Assembly: GCA_002304345.1 (NCBI GenBank)
Contig: NEUU01000010.1
Coordinates: 1 to 64,000, forward strand
Length of the DNA stretch: 64,000 nucleotides
Source: Verrucomicrobia bacterium Tous-C9LFEB
GTDB lineage: Bacteria; Verrucomicrobiota; Verrucomicrobiia; Methylacidiphilales; UBA1321
Direction of reading: 5' to 3'
Within the stretch, counting starts at the first letter, position 1. The number at the start of each line of letters is the position of its first letter. The translations under genes and the position numbers were made by a program. The notes beneath the pieces are model-generated. The model was given only the letters and a program-made list of their open reading frames with translations. It made no database searches and was not told the origin of the DNA. Shown here piece by piece: positions 59,791 through 64,000 of the stretch.

Positions 59791-61071
59791 TTATTGCAAG
59801 GTCTTGAAAAGAACCTTCGAGCGGCGGCCACTGAGTTCGTATTTTTCGCGGCGGGCGGCGGGCAGGAATTCGGGGCCGGCTTCCTTGAAACCGCCCTTTT
59901 GCTGGAAGTAATTAAACGCCTGCGTCGAGAGCGCAAAGATTTCCTTGAAACCTTTTTCCCTCGCCACGTTCTCGGCGAAGAGCATGAGCTTGCTGCCGAT
60001 GCCCTGATTTTCATGCGCGTTGTTCACGTACATGCAGGCGAGCTCGGCCTTGTTTTCTTCCGGGTACGGATGCACGGCAACGCAGCCCACGATGTGGCGA
60101 TCGATTTCGAAAACGTAATAGTCGTTGATCTGTTGCAGGACGCTCTGGCGCGTGCGCTTGGCGAGTTCCTCGGCCTCGATCGATTGCTTGATCAGGCTCA
60201 GGATATTGCGCACGTCCTTTTTCATCGCGCGGCGGATCTGCTGATATTCGTTGGCGTAGATCATCGTGCCGACGCCTTCGTTGGAGAAGACCTCGGAGAG
60301 CAACGCCTCGTCCACGCGACCGTCGACGAGATGGACGCGGCTGACGCCTTCGCGGCACGCCTTGATGCTGTAGTCCACCTTCGAGACGAGATCGCCGGGG
60401 ATTTCGTTGCGGTGCTTCTTGAGAAAATCCTCCGCTTCGGCGACCGACATCTGGCTGACCAGTTCGCCCTCGCGCAGGAGGCCGGGCTGGGTCGTGACGT
60501 AGATGAGCTTGGTCGCCTTGAGAGCTTCCGCCACTTCCTGCGCCACGCCGTCGGAGTTCACGCGGAACGTGCGACCGTCGCCATCGAAGCCGAGCGGCGG
60601 GATGACGGGGACGATATCCTTTTCGAGGAGCTGCTGGAGAAATTCGGTGTCGACGCGTTCGACGCGACCGGTGCAGAGGTGATCGACCCCGCCGACGATG
60701 CCGTAGGGGTGGGCGATGACCGCATTGGTGTAGCAGGCGCGCAGGTCATTCGAGGCCAGACCTTCCATGATCTCGTGTGTGATTCGATTGGCCGCGTACA
60801 TGGCCACCTTGAGCGTGGTCTCGTCGGTGACGCCGGTGCCGTCCGCATTGGTGATGATCGAGCCGGTCGCGCGGGCTTCCTCGCGAATCTGGAGCGAGGC
60901 GCCGTGCACGAGCACGATGCGGATGTTCAGCGAGCGCAGGACCGCGAGGTCGAGCAGGATGTTGGAGAAATTCTCGTGGGCAATGATGCTGCCGTCGAGG
61001 GCAAAGACGAAGACCTTTTCGCGGAAACGCGGAATGTAGGTCAGGATACCGCGGAGGTCAGAAGCTTTCAT
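59791..61071 (-). CDS. argA: Amino-acid N-acetyltransferase (N-acetylglutamate synthase)
   Basis: A 426-residue protein with the classical ArgA layout: an amino-acid-kinase-like domain (residues 1-280; VFALDGSIIAHENFSNILLD, RIVLVHGASLQIREEARATG, ACYTNAVIAHPYGIVGGVDH) that binds arginine, and a GNAT acetyltransferase domain (290-426; VGCVAVHPYPEENKAELACM, GIGSKLMLFAENVAREKGFK). It performs the first step of arginine synthesis and should be inhibited by arginine. It is upstream of the GT9 gene. A 95-base gap separates it from the LacI gene. Confidence 0.94.
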   Translation of the reverse strand: MKASDLRGILTYIPRFREKVFVFALDGSIIAHENFSNILLDLAVLRSLNIRIVLVHGASLQIREEARATGSIITNADGTGVTDETTLKVAMYAANRITHEIMEGLASNDLRACYTNAVIAHPYGIVGGVDHLCTGRVERVDTEFLQQLLEKDIVPVIPPLGFDGDGRTFRVNSDGVAQEVAEALKATKLIYVTTQPGLLREGELVSQMSVAEAEDFLKKHRNEIPGDLVSKVDYSIKACREGVSRVHLVDGRVDEALLSEVFSNEGVGTMIYANEYQQIRRAMKKDVRNILSLIKQSIEAEELAKRTRQSVLQQINDYYVFEIDRHIVGCVAVHPYPEENKAELACMYVNNAHENQGIGSKLMLFAENVAREKGFKEIFALSTQAFNYFQQKGGFKEAGPEFLPAARREKYELSGRRSKVLFKTLQ

Positions 61072-61166
61072 CGGATGTCATAAAGGTAGCAGCTGAAAAC
61101 TAGACTCAAGAAGGCCGTGACGTCGAGCAATTCCCAAGAGACTTTCAGCCCGTCGGCTAGAAGATG

Positions 61167-62183
61167 TTAGGAGGCCTTCGCGGTGGAAAACCGGATGACG
61201 AGTTCCACGGGCAATTCGCGCGGGTCGATGGTGCGACCGGCGAGGAGTTCGTTGAGCTGGAAGACGGCGGCGGTGCCGAGTTCGATCTGCGGGACGCGCA
61301 CGGTGGTGAGCGGGACGCGGAAATGGGTGGCGAGCAGGCCGTCGCCGAAACCGACGAGGGAGACTTCGCTCGGGACGCGGAAGCCTTGTTGTTCGAGCAC
61401 TTCCGCCGCGCCGATGGCCACGTGGTCATTGAAAGCGGCCACGGCCGTAAAGGGCACTTTCTCGGAGAGGGCCTGAATCATGGCCTTGCGGCCGGAATTG
61501 ATGTCGTTCCCGGCGAGGAACACGCGGCGGTCATCGTGGCCAATCTCGGAATCGGCCATGGTCTTCTTATAGCCGCCGAAGCGGGCGGCGCTGGCGGAGG
61601 AACCGTTCGGGCCGGAGAGGTAGAGGATTTCCTTGTGGCCGAGTTCGAGCAGATGGCGCACGGCTTGTTCGACGCCGTATTGATCGCGCGAGACGACCCA
61701 GCTGGCTTGCGGGAATTGCTCCGCGCCGGCGGGGTAACGGTCGAGCATGACCACGGGGATGCCCGCCTGCCGCAGCAGTTCGAGCGTCATGAAGCGGTTC
61801 TGCCAACGGACGGCGGGAACGAGCAAAATGCCTTCGACCTGACGGGCGAGCAGGCGGCGCACTTCGGCGACTTCCGCGTCGGCCTGATCGAGCGAGTGGG
61901 CGAGGAGAATCTGGAACCCCATCGACTCGGCCTGCCGTTCGATACCCCAGACGAGGTTCGAGTAGTAGGTGTTGTTGATGTTCGGGATGACGACGCCGAG
62001 CAGGTGGCTGTGGCGGGAGCGGAGATTGCGCGCCGACTGGTTCGGAACGTAATTGATGCGGCGGGCCTCCTCCTGCACACGGGCCTTGGTGGCGGTGCTG
62101 ATGTCGGGGGCGTCGCGCAGGGCCTTGGAAACGGCCATGACGGACAGGTCGAGCGAGCGGGCGATTTCTTTGAGGGTGGCCAT
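61167..62183 (-). CDS. LacI-family transcriptional regulator, unrelated to the island pair
   Basis: A 338-residue LacI/GalR regulator: MATLKEIARSLDLSVMAVSK (helix-turn-helix), hinge NQSARNLRSRHSHLLGVVIP, ligand domain with VVMLDRYPAGAEQFPQ and AVAAFNDHVAIGAAEVLEQQ, VPSEVSLVGFGDG. Its recognition helix (LSVMAVSKAL) differs from the VSIATVSRV of the two island paralogues, so it should use a different operator. It follows the PTS EIIA gene by 18 bases, which suggests the two are co-expressed and that it answers to a carbohydrate signal. Confidence 0.92.
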   Translation of the reverse strand: MATLKEIARSLDLSVMAVSKALRDAPDISTATKARVQEEARRINYVPNQSARNLRSRHSHLLGVVIPNINNTYYSNLVWGIERQAESMGFQILLAHSLDQADAEVAEVRRLLARQVEGILLVPAVRWQNRFMTLELLRQAGIPVVMLDRYPAGAEQFPQASWVVSRDQYGVEQAVRHLLELGHKEILYLSGPNGSSASAARFGGYKKTMADSEIGHDDRRVFLAGNDINSGRKAMIQALSEKVPFTAVAAFNDHVAIGAAEVLEQQGFRVPSEVSLVGFGDGLLATHFRVPLTTVRVPQIELGTAAVFQLNELLAGRTIDPRELPVELVIRFSTAKAS

Positions 62184-62201
62184 TCGTTGCTGACTGAACG
62201 G

Positions 62202-62663
62202 CTACGCCCGGCCGTTTTCCGCGTCCACCAATCGCTGGATGAATTCTTCCGTGGTGGCCGCGTTGATCAGATTGTCCCGGACGGAAGGTTCCTTCAAAAT
62301 ACGGGCCAACCCGCCGACGACGCTGAGGTAGTCGGTGACCATGCGTTTGGGAGTGCCGATGACGAAGATCAGGCGCACGGTCTGGTTGCAGTTTTCAAAA
62401 AGAATGCCGTCGGGGCTGCGGCCAATGGCGAGCACCATGCCCTTGAGATGGTCGGTGCGGGCGTGGGGAAAAGCGATCTCGTTGCCGAGACAGGTGGACT
62501 CGACCCGTTCGCGCGCGAGTAGTTCCTCGTAGAAGCCTTCCCACTTCACCACGGCGGGATTGGACTGCACTAATTGCGCCACCTCGTTGATCGCGGTGGT
62601 GCGCTTGATGCTCTCCAACTTGAGCTTGATTTGTTCGGCTTTGAGTAAACTACTGATTTGCAT
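62202..62663 (-). CDS. PTS EIIA domain protein (fructose/nitrogen type)
   Basis: A 153-residue EIIA of the PTS fructose-mannitol/PtsN type. The phosphorylated His is in NEIAFPHARTDHLKGMVLAI, and LVQSNPAVVKWEGFYEELLA precedes it as usual. FENCNQTVRLIFVIGTPKRM and DYLSVVGGLARILKEPSVRD follow. With no EIIB or EIIC nearby, a regulatory role like that of PtsN is more likely than sugar transport. It is co-directional with and just upstream of a LacI regulator. Confidence 0.9.
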   Translation of the reverse strand: MQISSLLKAEQIKLKLESIKRTTAINEVAQLVQSNPAVVKWEGFYEELLARERVESTCLGNEIAFPHARTDHLKGMVLAIGRSPDGILFENCNQTVRLIFVIGTPKRMVTDYLSVVGGLARILKEPSVRDNLINAATTEEFIQRLVDAENGRA

Positions 62664-62752
62664 GGGTGGGGGCTCAATTCCTCAGCATCTGAGGGGAAAG
62701 GTCAAGCCGATAGTGAGTCGGCACAATGAAAAACAAGCGCATGGAGGAAAGG

Positions 62753-63652
62753 TTACGTACATTTGGGCGGATGCAAGGGGACACTGCCGCCGCTCCAGCG
62801 TAATTTTTGTCGTAAAACGGAATAAAAGTCCGTTTCGGGAGTGTAAGCCAGGACGACCGGCTCCGGCGCGGGCCGGATCTCGATCCAATCCCCGGCGCGA
62901 AGGTGACCGCCGGGAATGCCATCGAATTGCAGCACGAGCGAAGAGGGCTGCGGCGGAATCTCGATGCGGATGGGATGATCGGTGCCGACCACGATGGAGC
63001 GGTTTGTAAGCGTGTGCGGACAGATCGGCGTGAGAGCGAGCACGCGAGCGTCGGGGCTGAGGATCGGTCCCCCGGCGGAAACCGAGTAGGCGGTGGAACC
63101 GGTCGGGGTGCAGACGATGAGTCCGTCGCAGACGTATTCCGTGACGAGGACGTCGCCGACGTGGACGCGCAGCCGGACGAGTTGCGAGCGACCGCCGCGC
63201 GAGACAACGACGTCATTGAGCGCGCAGGGATAGAATTCCTTTTTTTTGCGGCGATGCACGATGGTTTCCAAGGCGAGCCGTGGACTCAGGCGCAGCTGGC
63301 CGCGCGCGAGCAAGGGCAGGGCTCCGGCGAGTTCGCGTTGCGCGAGGGTGGTGAGAAAACCGAGGCTGCCGAGATTGACGCCGAGGGTGGGAACTTGCGC
63401 GGGATAAAGCGCGCGGACGAATTCGAGGAGGGAGCCGTCGCCGCCCGCGACGAGGAAGAGGTCGACCTTGTCCTTGAGCTTGGCAAGCGGCAGCCCTTTT
63501 TGGCGGAGCAGGATTGCGGAATCTTTTTCGATCAGGAATTCGATGTCGCGATGAATGTGGCTGTATTCCAATAAATCGCGCAGCAGGGCGCGAGCGCCCG
63601 GCTTCTGGCGGTTGACCACCACTCCGATTCTCACCGTTTTTCGAGCAGCCAT
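62753..63652 (-). CDS. nadK: NAD kinase
   Basis: A 299-residue NAD/ATP kinase making NADP. It has the GGDG motif (FLVAGGDGSLLEFVRALYPA), LGVNLGSLGFLT, the NE-like region FYPCALNDVVVSRGGRSQLV and the TGSTAYSVSAGGPI motif. A basic N-terminus (MAARKTVRIGVVVNRQKPGA) is normal for the family. ATG 63652 overlaps the last 22 bases of the TlyA-type gene, an arrangement common in bacteria. Confidence 0.95.
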   Translation of the reverse strand: MAARKTVRIGVVVNRQKPGARALLRDLLEYSHIHRDIEFLIEKDSAILLRQKGLPLAKLKDKVDLFLVAGGDGSLLEFVRALYPAQVPTLGVNLGSLGFLTTLAQRELAGALPLLARGQLRLSPRLALETIVHRRKKKEFYPCALNDVVVSRGGRSQLVRLRVHVGDVLVTEYVCDGLIVCTPTGSTAYSVSAGGPILSPDARVLALTPICPHTLTNRSIVVGTDHPIRIEIPPQPSSLVLQFDGIPGGHLRAGDWIEIRPAPEPVVLAYTPETDFYSVLRQKLRWSGGSVPLHPPKCT

Positions 63653-64000
63653 AGGTATTCCTGATTGCCGTCCCGGCCCGCGATGGTCGAGGGCACGACG
63701 CCCCGCGATTCCACCGGGTACTGCCGGACCCAGTCGAGCAGACCGTTGATGACTTCCTGCCGCACCGATTCCTCGCGGACGATGCCCCCCTTGCCGACCT
63801 GGTCGCGGCCCGCTTCAAATTGCGGCTTGATCAGCGCCACGACCCGTCCCGACGATGCCAGTAGATCAAAGGCGGCGGGAAGAACCAAGCGCAAAGAGAT
63901 GAATGACACATCTGTCACAATCAGCGGAAAGGGCGCGCCGGATTTCTCCCATTCGTCGAGCTTGAGAAAACGGGCATTCACGCCCTCGTGCGCTTCGACG
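63631..64000 (-). CDS. tlyA: TlyA-type rRNA (cytidine-2'-O)-methyltransferase, C-terminal part
   Basis: The C-terminal 123 residues of a TlyA/FtsJ-like methyltransferase; the N-terminal S4 domain and SAM site lie beyond the right edge. Visible motifs: VEAHEGVNARFLKLDEW, VTDVSFISLRLVLPAAFDLL, ALIKPQFEAGRDQVGKGGIV (catalytic Lys region) and the final NQEYLWLLEKR. TlyA proteins 2'-O-methylate cytidines in 16S and 23S rRNA. The frame remains open to the edge, so the gene is cut by the window rather than broken. Confidence 0.88.
   Translation of the reverse strand, partial: VEAHEGVNARFLKLDEWEKSGAPFPLIVTDVSFISLRLVLPAAFDLLASSGRVVALIKPQFEAGRDQVGKGGIVREESVRQEVINGLLDWVRQYPVESRGVVPSTIAGRDGNQEYLWLLEKR

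Noticed and set aside
59749..61083. Long rightward open frame (444 codons) opposite argA
   Set aside because: It is the antisense shadow of a fully recognisable ArgA; its translation is low-complexity and acidic with no family features.
61164..62522. 452-codon rightward open frame across LacI and EIIA genes
   Set aside because: Covers two clear genes on the other strand and shows no domain of its own.
1..64000. tRNA, rRNA, riboswitch or prophage genes
   Set aside because: I looked for cloverleaf arms, conserved rRNA stretches, common riboswitch cores and phage structural genes and saw none that I could support by eye.

Overview
The window looks like chromosomal DNA of a Verrucomicrobiota bacterium, possibly Opitutales- or Spartobacteria-like. 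This is inferred from the mix of genes: LacI-type regulators interspersed with many glycoside hydrolases, PEP-CTERM exported proteins, stand-alone pseudopilins, ADP-glucose glycogen synthase, GT9 heptosyltransferases and a Gram-negative style envelope set. No rRNA or tRNA gene was recognised, so placement below phylum is not supported.

Region 1 (about 1-25 kb) is an AT-richer accessory glycan-utilisation island. It begins beside a partial IS3-type transposase at the left edge. A leftward operon carries a GxGYxYP-domain protein, an esterase, GH38 alpha-mannosidase, an SSS-type sodium symporter, GH92 alpha-mannosidase and a LacI regulator. It is followed by an alpha/beta hydrolase, a secreted unknown protein with a sialidase-like Asp-box protein, a second LacI paralogue, a BASS transporter with a GH71/99-like protein, a rightward group of PEP-CTERM-type beta-sandwich proteins with a pseudopilin and a GH32/43-like propeller, a leftward PEP-CTERM protein and a BadF-type N-acetylglucosamine kinase. 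Six copies of one promoter-operator module (a TTGxxx box, 19-20 bp, then TGTAAGCGCATACA or its fully symmetric form) stand before these units, all oriented with transcription, and the putative -10 hexamer runs into the operator. Two LacI paralogues with the same recognition helix lie in the island. Together they suggest a single repressed regulon for uptake and dismantling of a mannose-rich, possibly N-glycan-like, substrate. Export-targeted PEP-CTERM proteins and a pseudopilin appear to belong to it.

Region 2 (about 25-36 kb) is more GC-rich core-like DNA: moaD/moaE, a double-ACT protein, YceI, TPR and unknown proteins, a metallophosphoesterase, two tiny coupled membrane proteins (one resembling only the N-terminus of a DUF748 protein), and a signalling cluster of two sensor histidine kinases followed by two single-domain receivers. 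A DUF1328 miniprotein and a lipoprotein end in a clear terminator.

Region 3 (about 36-43 kb) holds a GH13 branching-enzyme-like protein, a transglutaminase-like protein, a protein of unknown function, a DUF4230 protein, a BrnT/CopG-type toxin-antitoxin pair, a composite palindromic repeat and two overlapping pseudopilins closed by a strong terminator.

Region 4 (about 43-64 kb) carries NAD synthetase, surface-polysaccharide genes (rmlA, rmlB, an RmlD-like reductase, three GT4 and three GT9 glycosyltransferases), a glycogen synthase with an unusual Lys/Ala/Pro-rich N-terminal tail, a glutamine amidotransferase, thiD divergent from apaG, a fourth GT9 behind argA, a PTS EIIA followed by a LacI regulator, NAD kinase and, running off the right edge, a TlyA-type rRNA methyltransferase.
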